A stretch of DNA of 64,000 nt from Prevotella sp. (GCA_016281055.1 JAEEHW010000076.1:1-64000); one strand, 5' to 3'; positions 7,852-16,473 are shown, counted from the stretch's first letter. A program made the numbers and translations. The notes: generated by a model from the sequence alone, not told the origin.

Positions 7852-7923
7852 CTGAATTATCTGAGTAATCTGAATAATCTGAATTCTCGGAATACTCTGA
7901 TTACTCTGAATACTACGAGTTTT
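7852..7923. repeat. 9-bp degenerate tandem repeat (8 units)
   Basis: Eight contiguous 9-bp units of the form CTGAATTAT / CTGAGTAAT / CGGAATACT fill the spacer between kduI and the IIC gene. The pattern CNGANTNNT is shared with spacers at 17.0 and 33.4 kb and with coding tracts in ftsL and the DUF3109 gene. Confidence 0.8.
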
Positions 7924-7933
7924 CTAATTATTA

Positions 7934-9319
7934 TTATTTTGTTGCTTTCTTCTTCATGCTTACTCTGTTCCATGCCAGTACTCCGGCAGTGAGGAGAGTG
8001 AGGATGGCTGCACCGATGTAGTTGAGATACTTCATGCAGGCATAGATGAGTGTTGACAGCGGACTTGAGGCAAAGTCAAGGGCACCTGCCTGGAATCCTG
8101 CAGGCACTGCCACAGAAGCATCTTCTGGATGAGCCTGCGCCACGCTGTGGGCTGCAGCGGTGAAGTCACCTGCCATCCATGTTACGAAATACAGTCCGAT
8201 GGCAATTACCACAAGACCTACGATGAATGAGCGAAGCACATTACCGTTGGTATAAGGCAATACCATTACAAACACATAGAACATGCCTGCCAGTGATGCC
8301 AAAGGCAGGAACTGGTTGCCTGGCAATACCACTGCAAGTACGAGTGTCACAGGAATGAGGAGCAGTGATACCACAAGTGTAGTTGGATGTCCAATCACAA
8401 GTGCCGGTGACATACCGATGTAAAGTTCCTTATCCTCACCAAACTTCTTGGCGATAAGTTCGCGTGTAGCCTCAGAGATTGGCTTCAAGCCCTCGATGAA
8501 GAGGCTGGTGATACGTGGTATGAGTTCCATGACGGCACCCATCTTGATACCAAGTCCGAGTGTTGCCGGGATGCTGTCAACGAGTTCTGCCCCGTCCTTG
8601 CATGCCAGGCAGCCGATGATGATGCCGATGATGACACCGAGGAAGAGTGGCTCACCGAAGAGACCGAACTTCTTCTTCATACCCTCTGAGTCGATGTTTA
8701 CCTTGTTGATACCAGGAACATAGTCGAGTGCCTTGTTGATGACAACAGCGAAAGGCATGAATCCCTGACAGAATGGCTGTGGTATGGATATGCCTTCCAT
8801 TCCCGGATAGAACTTCTGGAAACGCTTAGCGGTCATATCGGCCATGACGAGCGTCAGTATGTAGCAGATGATGGCTGCGAAGAATCCCCATGCAATGGAG
8901 TCGGTCATGAAATATACTACGGCGCCGATGAATGCAAAGTGCCAGTAGTTCCACAGGTCGATGTTTACAGTTCGTGTGCAACCTATGAGCAGCAGCACAA
9001 GGTTTACACCCAGACATACCGGAATGATGAACGAACCCACGAGTGTATTGTATGCCACTGATGCTGCGGCAGGCCAACCCATGTCGAACACCTGCAGTTC
9101 CAGTCCATAAATCTCTACCACCTTTGACAGTGCAGGTCCCAGCGAACTGGTAAGCAAGGCAGTGATAACACTCAATCCCACGAAGCCGACACCTACGTAG
9201 AGTCCGCTCTTCAGGGCTTTAGAGAATTTAATTCCGATGCACACACCAAGTATGGTGAAGATTATTGGCATCATGACAGCGGCGCCAAGGCCGATGATGT
9301 AAGAAAATACAGCTTCCAT
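7934..9319 (-). CDS. Orphan PTS galactitol-type IIC membrane protein
   Basis: This 461-residue, strongly hydrophobic protein has about ten or more membrane segments and resembles the EIIC component of the galactitol family (GatC): MMPIIFTILGVCIGIKFSKALKSGLYVGVGFVGL at the N-terminus, FGLFGEPLFLGVIIGIIIG in the middle, and GHPTTLVVSLLLIPVT later. No IIA, IIB, HPr or Enzyme I gene is visible in the window, and Bacteroidales generally lack a sugar PTS. It may therefore work as a phosphorylation-independent uptake protein, plausibly for uronate derivatives, since it lies between DUF4861 and kduI. Substrate and mechanism are inferred. The family call is firm. Confidence 0.87.
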   Translation of the reverse strand: MEAVFSYIIGLGAAVMMPIIFTILGVCIGIKFSKALKSGLYVGVGFVGLSVITALLTSSLGPALSKVVEIYGLELQVFDMGWPAAASVAYNTLVGSFIIPVCLGVNLVLLLIGCTRTVNIDLWNYWHFAFIGAVVYFMTDSIAWGFFAAIICYILTLVMADMTAKRFQKFYPGMEGISIPQPFCQGFMPFAVVINKALDYVPGINKVNIDSEGMKKKFGLFGEPLFLGVIIGIIIGCLACKDGAELVDSIPATLGLGIKMGAVMELIPRITSLFIEGLKPISEATRELIAKKFGEDKELYIGMSPALVIGHPTTLVVSLLLIPVTLVLAVVLPGNQFLPLASLAGMFYVFVMVLPYTNGNVLRSFIVGLVVIAIGLYFVTWMAGDFTAAAHSVAQAHPEDASVAVPAGFQAGALDFASSPLSTLIYACMKYLNYIGAAILTLLTAGVLAWNRVSMKKKATK

Positions 9320-9382
9320 TATTTATTTTATTATTAGCAATTTACTTTTTTATTGTTGTTTGAATATGATGAATAGCATTTT

Positions 9383-9430
9383 CAACCTTTCAATTCTTCA
9401 ATTCTTCAATCTTTCAATTCTTCAATTCTA
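9383..9430. repeat. 8-bp tandem repeat running into the 3' end of the DUF4861 gene
   Basis: Six 8-bp units (CAATTCTT with variants) lie in the spacer and extend into the DUF4861 coding end. The last residues IELKN and the stop codon are written by the repeat. Confidence 0.75.
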
Positions 9431-10652
9431 TCTTCGCGGGCTTCTCCATCTCTTTCTTCCATCCTTTCAGATAGCTGAACCATGCATCCTTGTCTTTGAA
9501 GCCGAAGGTTTCGATGTCACAGGTGGCAGTGAACCAGTAGTGCATCTCGTCTGTCTTTGTGCCTACGACCTCTACGTATGCCTGGTTGGGAAGGTGGTCT
9601 TTTCCGTCAGTGAAATGGGAATCTGACTTGTAGTATTCCTTCGGTACGTAGATACCCAGTCCCACGGTGATGGTGTCATACACCTTCGGATTGTTGCCTG
9701 CACATGCCCTGCCCCAGTCGCCGCGCAGTCCGGCCTTGTCGGTAAATTCCGTAGAGCCTTCTACTATATCCACGATGCCTGTGGAGAGTGGTATGTCTTC
9801 TACACTGCGAGAAAACTTCACCTGCACCTCCACGTCACGGTGACCATAGTATAATATGTATCGTGTGCGTATGTCAACAGGCTTGCATCCCTCGTATGGT
9901 TGCCATGCCTTGTTGGTAATGTCGAGCACGGTACGTATTGGACCTTCCGTCACTACGGTCTGAGTGCGGTTTCTTACGTTCTCGAACATGACAGACTTTT
10001 GTCCGTCCCATCCGTGCAGCGCACCGCATCCGTAGGTGGAACCGGTATATAGCACATCCTCGCCATATCCCTTGTCGCGCTGTTCCTGTGTAGTGTAGAA
10101 GGCGGTCTCGGCTATATCCATCTTATGGTTGCGATGTCCGTAATAGTCGAGCGACTGACGATGGTCTGCATATACGCGGAAGCCCACCATGTCGTTTTCC
10201 ATCACTGCACCGTGTGGATATATGTAGTTGTAAGGGTTTGTTTCCTTTGGGAATGTCACCGACGTGATGCGCTGGTGCTTCTGGTTCTTCTCCGAGCGGT
10301 CACGTATGCCGAGGTATCCGTATGTGCGGTTTTCGTAAGTCTTCGCTGGTTTGTCCTTCATCAACTTGATGGTGAAGAACTGTTTCTCATTGCGGTCCAT
10401 GTCAGTGAGGAAAACGAGTTCATCGCTGATGCCGTCGTCGTTGAGGTCGTCAATCTGATATGGCAGTTCCTCAGTGGCACCCTGCATGGTCACCACGGCA
10501 CCTGCATAGTTGTCGTCGAGTGCAACGACAACCGGCACCGCCTTACGTATTTTCGAATAGGTGTTGGTCACTGCTACGTTCAGGGTCGTGTCTTCTGCTG
10601 TAGCAGTCACGGCCATGCCAGCCAGTGCCATTATGGTCAGTAAATGTTTCAT
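9414..10652 (-). CDS. Secreted DUF4861-family protein
   Basis: The 412-residue product starts with the signal peptide MKHLLTIMALAGMAVTATA. The rest matches what I know of DUF4861: an N-terminal beta domain (NTYSKIRKAVPVVVALDD, YQIDDLNDDGISDELVFLTDM) and a larger beta-rich part with the conserved string GVFR-like MVGFRVYADHRQSLDYYGH and YGCGALHGWDGQK. Members commonly sit next to uronate-catabolism genes, and here it precedes the IIC transporter and kduI. No activity is established from the sequence. It starts 27 bp after folK with no promoter visible between, so the three uronate genes may ride on the upstream housekeeping transcript. Confidence 0.85.
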   Translation of the reverse strand: MKHLLTIMALAGMAVTATAEDTTLNVAVTNTYSKIRKAVPVVVALDDNYAGAVVTMQGATEELPYQIDDLNDDGISDELVFLTDMDRNEKQFFTIKLMKDKPAKTYENRTYGYLGIRDRSEKNQKHQRITSVTFPKETNPYNYIYPHGAVMENDMVGFRVYADHRQSLDYYGHRNHKMDIAETAFYTTQEQRDKGYGEDVLYTGSTYGCGALHGWDGQKSVMFENVRNRTQTVVTEGPIRTVLDITNKAWQPYEGCKPVDIRTRYILYYGHRDVEVQVKFSRSVEDIPLSTGIVDIVEGSTEFTDKAGLRGDWGRACAGNNPKVYDTITVGLGIYVPKEYYKSDSHFTDGKDHLPNQAYVEVVGTKTDEMHYWFTATCDIETFGFKDKDAWFSYLKGWKKEMEKPAKIELKN

Positions 10653-10679
10653 AAGTATTTAAGAGTTAAGATTTTTTTG

Positions 10680-11108
10680 TTAAAATTGTGTTATGTCATA
10701 TATTTCTTTTAACGGTTGCATCACGAAGTCACGCTCTCTCATCAGCGGATGAGGAATGACGAGATCGGGGTCGTTGATACTCACGTCGTCATACAACAGA
10801 ATGTCGATGTCTATTATGCGGTCGTGATATTCTCCGTTCTTTGATTTCCGAGTCCTGCCCATCTCGCGTTCTATCTGCTGTGTAGCACGCAACAACTCAT
10901 GTGGCGACAGCGTTGTTTCCACCTCAGCCACGCTGTTGACAAACGCATTTGCGGACTCAAATCCCCATGGTTTGCTATGCATGAGTGTAGAATGTTTCAC
11001 CATCCTACCCACCTTCTGCTCCGTCAGGCGATAGGCCTGCATGATGTTATTCTCCTTGTCGCCGAGGTTTGAACCGTATGCCAAATATGCTATGTGCTTC
11101 CGTTTCAT
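10680..11108 (-). CDS. folK: 2-amino-4-hydroxy-6-hydroxymethyldihydropteridine diphosphokinase
   Basis: FolK transfers pyrophosphate from ATP to 6-hydroxymethyl-7,8-dihydropterin in folate synthesis. The 142-residue length is normal. Seen in order: AYGSNLGDKENN at residues 10-21 (nucleotide and pterin site), YSKPWGF-type HSKPWGF at 44-50, and HDRIIDIDILLYDD at 95-108 with Asp100 and Asp102 as magnesium ligands. It ends the conserved queA-folK part of the run. Confidence 0.95.
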   Translation of the reverse strand: MKRKHIAYLAYGSNLGDKENNIMQAYRLTEQKVGRMVKHSTLMHSKPWGFESANAFVNSVAEVETTLSPHELLRATQQIEREMGRTRKSKNGEYHDRIIDIDILLYDDVSINDPDLVIPHPLMRERDFVMQPLKEIYDITQF

Positions 11109-11111
11109 TCC

Positions 11112-11372
11112 TCACGACACGAATTTTGTGCACATCACCAAAGCGAAGAACACTGTCAGGCAGACTAATACCAACCCTATCCCCGTCAACCACGGCAATC
11201 GACGCAGTTTGCTTCCAGTCACAGCCTTCACACTGTGGTGGTGGTGATGATGGTGGTGATGGTGACTTGATGTCGTCCCATCCTTTGCATCACTCGTCGA
11301 AGAAGAGTGATGGTGGTGGTGGTGATGATGACTTTTCGTCTTCTCATCTTGATTGTTTAGGGTGTCTGCCAT
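11112..11372 (-). CDS. Small membrane protein with two polyhistidine tracts
   Basis: The 86-residue product has an uninterrupted run of 8 His (residues 15-22), a Ser/Thr/Asp linker, and a run of 10 His (residues 37-46). A basic stretch (KLRRLPW) and one C-terminal membrane helix (LTGIGLVLVCLTVFFALVMC) follow. It has no signal peptide, so the His-rich part is probably cytoplasmic. The frame fits tightly between queA and folK, with 3 bp to folK and 21 bp from queA, which supports a real gene. The tracts are written by CAT/CAC triplets and may vary in length. Metal binding is possible. I do not recognise a family. Confidence 0.65.
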   Translation of the reverse strand: MADTLNNQDEKTKSHHHHHHHHSSSTSDAKDGTTSSHHHHHHHHHHSVKAVTGSKLRRLPWLTGIGLVLVCLTVFFALVMCTKFVS

Positions 11373-11393
11373 AGAGTTGTTTCGGTTTGTTTG

Positions 11394-12590
11394 TTAATCG
11401 TTGACTATCAGCATTACGTCGCCAAAGCATCCCACCTTGAAACCAGCCTTGATAGCCTGCCTGTAACCCTCCATCACTATATCGTAACCGCCAAAGGCGC
11501 ATGTTGCCATCAGCATGGTTGACAGTGGATGATAGAGATTGACGAGCAGACTGTCTGCCAGTCCGAACTGATATGGTGGGAAGATGAACTTATTGGTCCA
11601 TCCGTCATATTCCTTCAGGAATCCATCTGTGCCTACCGATGTCTCTGTGGCTTTCAGCACACTGGCACCTATGGCGCAGACGCTATGACCTGCTTTCTTT
11701 GTATTGTTGATGAGTTCACAGGTTTCATGGTTGACATGCATTTCCTCTGAGTCCATCTTGTGCTTTGACAGGTCTTCCACTTCTATCTGGTTGAAATTTC
11801 CCAGACTGCTGTGTATGGTGATGTATGCAGGCTTTATGCCCTGTATCTCCATTCGCTTCATCAGCTGACGGGTGAAGTGCAATCCTGTGGAAGGTGCCGT
11901 CACCGCTCCCTCGTGCTTTGCGAATATGCACTGGAAATCATCGAAATCATCTTCTGTCACCGGACGATCATATTTACCGTCTTTTCCCTTGTGGTCTATG
12001 ACATATCGTGGCAATGGTGCCTGTCCCAGTGCGAAGAGGTCGCGCTTGAAGTCATCATGCGGACAGTCATAGAGGAAACGCAGCGTACGTCCGCGCGACG
12101 TGGTGTTGTCTATCACCTCCGCCACGAGCGAGCCTTCCTCGTCGAAGAACAGTTTGTTGCCTATGCGGATTTTTCTCGCAGGCTCCACCAACACATCCCA
12201 CAGACGCATTTCCTTGTTCAACTCGCGCAACAGGAACACCTCAATCTTTGCATCGGTTTTTTCCTTTGTACCATACAATCGTGCCGGGAACACCTTGGTA
12301 TCATTGAAGACAAAGGTATCGCCTTCTCTGAAGAAGTCGAAGATATCGGTGAGCTTCAGCGGAATTTTCTTTCCTGCCTCATCCTTTACCTGCTTGCCCT
12401 TGGCATCGGTCTTGTAAAGGCTTACCTTCTGTGATTTCTTGTGCACCACCACCATGTTGCACTCATCTGGACGCTTTACGCTGAATGTAGTCTCTTTGCC
12501 ATCGCTACCCGTTACGGTATGTTCTACCGTGTGCGGATAAAGCGCCACCTGCGATGCAGGAAGATTGTAGTCAAACTGTGATAATTTCAT
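11394..12590 (-). CDS. queA: tRNA preQ1(34) S-adenosylmethionine ribosyltransferase-isomerase
   Basis: QueA transfers and isomerises the ribosyl moiety of SAM onto preQ1 in the wobble position of tRNA, making epoxyqueuosine. MKLSQFDYNLPASQVALYP at the N-terminus is typical, as are RPARLYGTKE-like PARLYGTKEKTDAKIEVFLLRE, the EGAVTAPSTGLHFT motif, and the C-terminal FIFPPYQFGLADSLLVNLYHPLSTMLMATCAFGG. At 398 residues it is longer than E. coli QueA (356), partly because of a charged insertion near residues 50-85 (KKSQKVSLYKTDAKGKQVKD). It lies in the truB-queA-folK neighbourhood. Confidence 0.95.
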   Translation of the reverse strand: MKLSQFDYNLPASQVALYPHTVEHTVTGSDGKETTFSVKRPDECNMVVVHKKSQKVSLYKTDAKGKQVKDEAGKKIPLKLTDIFDFFREGDTFVFNDTKVFPARLYGTKEKTDAKIEVFLLRELNKEMRLWDVLVEPARKIRIGNKLFFDEEGSLVAEVIDNTTSRGRTLRFLYDCPHDDFKRDLFALGQAPLPRYVIDHKGKDGKYDRPVTEDDFDDFQCIFAKHEGAVTAPSTGLHFTRQLMKRMEIQGIKPAYITIHSSLGNFNQIEVEDLSKHKMDSEEMHVNHETCELINNTKKAGHSVCAIGASVLKATETSVGTDGFLKEYDGWTNKFIFPPYQFGLADSLLVNLYHPLSTMLMATCAFGGYDIVMEGYRQAIKAGFKVGCFGDVMLIVND

Positions 12591-12625
12591 TATTCCTTTT
12601 GGATTGTTTTCTTTTTTAAGGTGAG

Positions 12626-13333
12626 TTATAGGGTTTCTTTAGATACCTTTCCATCCAACCATTGCTGGAAGTCGTCAAGCGTCACACATTCTTCTATGCG
12701 CACGTCGCCGAGCCTGGTGCGGCACAACTGCGTAAGGAACGCTCCACTGTTCAGTGCCCTGCCGATGTCGCGCGCCAGCGAGCGTATGTAAGTACCCTTA
12801 CCACACTCCACGCGTATCTGCGCCTGCATCTTCACCGGGTCAAACCACAGAAGTTCGATGTCTTCCACATGTACGGGCTTGGCGTCAAGTTTCACGTCCT
12901 TGTCTTTGCGCCTTAGTTCGTATGCACGTTTGCCGCCCACATGCACCGCGCTGTATGTCGGCGGCACCTGCATTATGTCGCCCTTGAACTGCTCCAGTGC
13001 CTGCAGTATCAGTTCTTTCGTGATATGGCGGCAGGGATAGGTGTGGTTCACCGTATGCTCCTTGTCGTATGATGCCGTGGTGGCACCAAACTGCAGCGTG
13101 GCAGTGTATTCCTTTGAGTGATACTGCAGCGTGGGTATCAGCTTCGTCGCCTTGCCCGTGCATAGTATCAGCACACCCGTTGCCAGAGGATCGAGTGTTC
13201 CTGCATGGCCCGTCTTTATGCGCTTCACCCCAACGGCCTTGGATATACGCGTGCGCACGAATGCCAGTGCGCCGAACGACGACATGCCGTAGGGCTTGTT
13301 TATGTGAAGTATCTCGCCTTCTGCGAAATTCAT
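12626..13333 (-). CDS. truB: tRNA pseudouridine(55) synthase
   Basis: TruB makes pseudouridine 55 in the T-loop of tRNAs. The 235-residue protein shows the catalytic motif GHAGTLDPLATGVLILCTGKATK at about residues 42-64, where the Asp of GTLDP is the nucleophile. It also has the family motif YTATLQFG and the later RVECGKGTYIRSLARDIG. The C-terminal domain is short, as in many Bacteroidetes. It lies between uppP and queA. Confidence 0.96.
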   Translation of the reverse strand: MNFAEGEILHINKPYGMSSFGALAFVRTRISKAVGVKRIKTGHAGTLDPLATGVLILCTGKATKLIPTLQYHSKEYTATLQFGATTASYDKEHTVNHTYPCRHITKELILQALEQFKGDIMQVPPTYSAVHVGGKRAYELRRKDKDVKLDAKPVHVEDIELLWFDPVKMQAQIRVECGKGTYIRSLARDIGRALNSGAFLTQLCRTRLGDVRIEECVTLDDFQQWLDGKVSKETL

Positions 13334-13351
13334 TATTCTTTCTTTTTTATT

Positions 13352-13405
13352 CTATAGATACTATAGTTTCTATAGTTACTATAGGCACTATAATTCCTAT
13401 AATCC
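13352..13405. repeat. 9-bp tandem repeat (CTATAGnnn, 6 units)
   Basis: Six 9-bp units (CTATAGATA, CTATAGTTT, CTATAGTTA, CTATAGGCA, CTATAATTC, CTATAATCC) fill the spacer between the truB start and the uppP stop. The period matches that of the CNGANTNNT repeats although the unit differs. Confidence 0.75.
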
Positions 13406-14206
13406 TTAAAGGCTATACGCTATAGCCGCTATTCCTATTATCGCACAGTATATTGCGAAGTATATCAGTTTTCCGCGTTTCACTATGTCTATCATCCACT
13501 TGCAGGCGAAGCATCCGCTCAGAAACGCTGCCACGAAACCTATTGCCAGCGCTGTCGTACTTATGCTGCCGAATACGTTTTCGCCTTTCATCACTTTCAC
13601 ACCGTCAAGCAGTGCCTCACCCAGTATGGGAGGTATTACCATGAGGAAAGAGAACTTTGCCAGCAGTTCCTTCTTGTTGCCGAGGAGCAAGCCAGTGGCA
13701 ATGGTGGAACCAGAGCGCGACAATCCAGGCATCACGGCACATGCCTGGGCAATGCCAATGATGAACGCATCCTTGATGCTGATATTCTCCTTCTGTCTCG
13801 GTTTGGCGTAATATGAGAATGTGAGCAGCAGCGCTGTAACGAGCAGCATGCAGCCTACTATCAGCAGTCCGCTGCCGAAGATGTCTTCCACATAGTCCTT
13901 GAAGAACACGCCCACAATGCCGACAGGTATCATCGACACCAGTATGTTGATGATATAGCGCATCTCGTCGTTGTCCTTGAACTTGAAGAATCCCTTGAAC
14001 AGCCATGCCACTTCCTTCCACAGTATCACAAGCGTTGACATTACCGTGGCCACATGCACCACGATGTCGAATGCCAGCTGTGCCTTCTCGTCAGTGGTAA
14101 CGCCAAACAACTCCTGTCCTATCGTAAGATGTCCGCTCGAACTCACCGGCAGGTATTCCGTCAGTCCCTGCACCAGTCCGAGTATCAGTGCCTGTATCTC
14201 GTTCAT
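13406..14206 (-). CDS. uppP: Undecaprenyl-diphosphatase (BacA type)
   Basis: UppP dephosphorylates undecaprenyl diphosphate to recycle the lipid carrier for peptidoglycan and other envelope polymers. The 266-residue integral membrane protein has the family motifs [19 protein letters not shown] near the N-terminus (catalytic Glu and the SSGH loop) and [13 protein letters not shown] in the middle (catalytic Arg and Ser). Several hydrophobic helices make up the rest. It is 6 bp upstream of nothing else of its kind and follows the DUF3098 gene by 6 bp, so the two are co-transcribed. Confidence 0.96.
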   Translation of the reverse strand: MNEIQALILGLVQGLTEYLPVSSSGHLTIGQELFGVTTDEKAQLAFDIVVHVATVMSTLVILWKEVAWLFKGFFKFKDNDEMRYIINILVSMIPVGIVGVFFKDYVEDIFGSGLLIVGCMLLVTALLLTFSYYAKPRQKENISIKDAFIIGIAQACAVMPGLSRSGSTIATGLLLGNKKELLAKFSFLMVIPPILGEALLDGVKVMKGENVFGSISTTALAIGFVAAFLSGCFACKWMIDIVKRGKLIYFAIYCAIIGIAAIAYSL

Positions 14207-14212
14207 TTAACC

Positions 14213-14470
14213 TTATTCCTCCTTCAGACTTATTTCTCCTTCAGACTTGTTCTTCTTGTGATACATTATACCACCAACGATTGATACAAAACCTATGAAG
14301 CACACTACCGGAGCCACTTTCGTGCGCATGGCAGAGAATATGTCGGCATCGAATTGAGTCTCGTTTGAACTGGCTCCTATCATCATAATGAAGCCTACCA
14401 CCACAACCAGCATACTGACACCTATCAGTATGAAATTGGTCTTTGAAAATGCGAAATCTTTATTTTCCAC
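14213..14470 (-). CDS. DUF3098 small membrane protein
   Basis: The 85-residue protein has two membrane helices (FILIGVSMLVVVVGFIMMIGA and VAPVVCFIGFVSIVGGIMYH) and the characteristic ADIFSAMRTKVAPVVC between them, as in DUF3098. The family nearly always lies between ftsX and uppP in Bacteroidetes, as here, so a role linked to division or envelope is likely but unproven. Confidence 0.88.
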   Translation of the reverse strand: MENKDFAFSKTNFILIGVSMLVVVVGFIMMIGASSNETQFDADIFSAMRTKVAPVVCFIGFVSIVGGIMYHKKNKSEGEISLKEE

Positions 14471-14494
14471 AATTATGATTTATGATTTATAAAA

Positions 14495-15352
14495 CTATGA
14501 ATTTCTAAGATACCTTGTCACTGAAACATACACACAGAAAGTGGAGATGGCCACACCTGCCAGGAGCACCGCGCCTGCCGTAACGACCAGCACCTGCCAC
14601 GTCACCACTGCTGTAATGTCAGGTTCGTAAACATATAATGCGTACACACAACCCGACAACGCCACGATGGCTATCACGCCAGCCAACAGTCCCTCAAGCA
14701 CCGCAGTCCTTAGGAACGGCTTGCGTATGAACGACCACGAGGCACCCACCAGTGTCATGATGCTTATGGCATGGCGACGCTCATAGATACCCAGGCGCAC
14801 GGTGTTGTTTATCAGCGAGAACGATATGCAGGTCAGCAACACCGCAATGATGAGCATCACCAGCATCACCTTTCTGAGGTTGCTGTTCACCTTGTCCATC
14901 AGGTCTTTCTGGTATGTCACCTCCGACACCTGCTTGTATGCCCTTATCTGCTTCGATATCCACTTCAGCGAGTCTGAATTTGCCTGACTGGCCTTAAGGT
15001 TTATCTCTGCTGACGGCACAAAGGGATTCATGCCGAGGAAGTCTGACGGGTCGGTGCCGAGGGCTTTCGTCTGCTCCCTGAGCGCACGCTCACGGTCAAT
15101 ATATTCAAGGTGCGACACCCAAGGCTTTGTCTGCAACTTGCGGCACACCACTGCGGCCTCACGGTTGCTGACATTGTCCTTGAACACCACAGTCACTGTG
15201 AGGTTCTCTTTCACATAATCTGACAGATTGCCGGCGGTGAGTCCGATAAACACCACCATGCCCAGCAATACAAGCACGAGCGCAGTGCTTACGCATAGTG
15301 TCGCCACCTGCAAGCCGCGCCCTTCCAAGGTCTTTTTCGTCTTTTTACCCAT
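14495..15352 (-). CDS. ftsX: Cell-division permease-like protein FtsX
   Basis: FtsX forms a complex with the ATPase FtsE and activates peptidoglycan hydrolases at the septum. The 285-residue protein has an N-terminal membrane helix (TLCVSTALVLVLLGMVVFIGL) and a periplasmic domain of about 120 residues (NLTVTVVFKDNVSNREA, WVSHLEYIDRERAL). Three C-terminal helices follow with the FtsX motif YERRHAISIMTLVGASWSFIRKPF. No ftsE is in the window, which is usual for this phylum. It is the first gene after a consensus promoter and starts the run that ends at rluD. Confidence 0.94.
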   Translation of the reverse strand: MGKKTKKTLEGRGLQVATLCVSTALVLVLLGMVVFIGLTAGNLSDYVKENLTVTVVFKDNVSNREAAVVCRKLQTKPWVSHLEYIDRERALREQTKALGTDPSDFLGMNPFVPSAEINLKASQANSDSLKWISKQIRAYKQVSEVTYQKDLMDKVNSNLRKVMLVMLIIAVLLTCISFSLINNTVRLGIYERRHAISIMTLVGASWSFIRKPFLRTAVLEGLLAGVIAIVALSGCVYALYVYEPDITAVVTWQVLVVTAGAVLLAGVAISTFCVYVSVTRYLRNS

Positions 15353-15385
15353 TGACGTATGTATACATTTTACGCAATTTCCCTA

Positions 15386-15416
15386 CAAAATTACTACAAA
15401 ATCAACCGAAATGCAA
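15386..15416 (-). promoter_or_regulatory. Promoter of the ftsX run
   Basis: The minus strand has TAATTTTG as -7 and TTG 20 bp upstream. It lies about 35 bp before the ftsX ATG and is the only consensus promoter found for the following eleven minus-strand genes. Confidence 0.75.
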
Positions 15417-15457
15417 GATTTTAACTTAACTTAACACACAAAGTGGGTCCTTTCTGC

Positions 15458-15486
15458 TTGAAGTTTCTAATTATTTACTAATTTTG
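15458..15486 (+). promoter_or_regulatory. Promoter of the C_GCAxxG_C_C gene
   Basis: TTG followed after 18 bp by TAATTTTG on the plus strand, about 55 bp before the ATG. It is back to back with the ftsX promoter. Confidence 0.72.
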
Positions 15487-15539
15487 CACCTGCATTTGCG
15501 ACCCCTCCACTCATACCATTCATTACCCCCCAAAAAGAC

Positions 15540-16034
15540 ATGGACTGGAAAGAAGAAACTGAACGCCGCGTACAGAAAGGTGTGGCATTTTTCAAGCAAG
15601 GCTACAACTGCTCTCAGTCAGTAACACTGGCCTTTGCCGACTGGTACGGTGTGCCCGAAGGATTGATGGCACGCATCTCCGCTTCATTTGGAGGCGGCAT
15701 AGGCCGTATGCGCGAAACATGCGGCACGGCATCGGGAATGTTTATGCTGGCAGGACTGGAGGAGGCTTCCGAGGAGGCAAACAAGGAAATAAAAGCGAAA
15801 AACTACGCCGTGGTGCAACGTCTGGCTAATGACTTTAAGGCACAGACCGGCGGCAGCATGATTTGCAGGGAGTTACTCAGCGGTTATATAAAGAATGTGA
15901 ATACCAACCCTACTCCCGACGAGCGCACCGACGAATACTACAAGAAACGCCCATGTGTGAGAATGGTAGAACTGGCCATCCGCACTTACATGAATTACCT
16001 GCAGGAGAAAAGCGACTCTGCCAAAGACTGCTAA
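15540..16034 (+). CDS. C_GCAxxG_C_C family protein, putative redox or metal protein
   Basis: The 164-residue product carries the defining cysteine pattern of this family: GYNCSQS (Cys24), ETCGTASGM (Cys61, the C-GCAxxG-like site, here CGTASG), SMICRELL (Cys109) and KRPCVRMV (Cys139). A further Cys is the last residue. The family is often split between membrane-associated electron transfer and unknown redox roles. No signal peptide or membrane helix is seen. It has its own promoter and no partner gene on this strand. A ~362-bp repeated element starts 77 bp after its stop codon. Confidence 0.88.
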   Translation: MDWKEETERRVQKGVAFFKQGYNCSQSVTLAFADWYGVPEGLMARISASFGGGIGRMRETCGTASGMFMLAGLEEASEEANKEIKAKNYAVVQRLANDFKAQTGGSMICRELLSGYIKNVNTNPTPDERTDEYYKKRPCVRMVELAIRTYMNYLQEKSDSAKDC

Positions 16035-16110
16035 TGGACGATTCTTTCTATATTCAATAACTGCATCAGACGACATTCAGGCAAATGCACAGACTGTATT
16101 TAACCTGCAT

Positions 16111-16473
16111 TTCCTTGCGATAGAAATCACCAACTGCATTTGCGCTCTCATCTGCGCCAGTATTTCGCAAGTTCGGTATATTGCTGTACCACAGCGATAT
16201 ATGCAAAAACCTCTGATTTCAACCATCCCTCTCAACTGTAAAAGCATACCTTTTACATTGTAATACGATAGCTTTTACACTACAATAGCATTCTTTTTAG
16301 CACATAAAAGCAACCATATTAATGCACAATTCACAATGCATAATGCATAATTATTGCGCATAACTCACATTATTCGTTTCATTTGGTGTGATTATGCATC
16401 ATGCATTTTGCACTGTGAATTATTTTAACATCTCTTTTGCTCTTTCTGACCATGCGTCATTTGTTCACAAATG
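16111..16473 (+). repeat. ~362-bp dispersed element, copy A
   Basis: This noncoding block is clearly homologous along its length to the minus strand at 52739-53100. Shared landmarks in order are TTCCTTGCGATAGAAATCACC, CGCCAGTATTTCGCAAGTT, a hairpin TATATTGCTGT/ACAGCGATATA, a 22-bp-period palindrome array, a long stem of TGCATAAT/ATTATGCA type, and GTCATTTGTTCACAAAT at the end. It occupies the space between a plus-strand gene and the convergent CYTH gene. It encodes no credible protein. Confidence 0.85.
16238..16322. repeat. Array 2 of 22-bp-period palindromic repeats (4 units)
   Basis: GTAAAAGCATACCTTTTAC, GTAATACGATAGCTTTTAC, ACAATAGCATTCTTTTTAG and ATAAAAGCAACCATATTAA are each separated by 3 bp. 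The first two match the consensus closely and the last two are decayed. It lies inside the 362-bp element. Confidence 0.82.
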
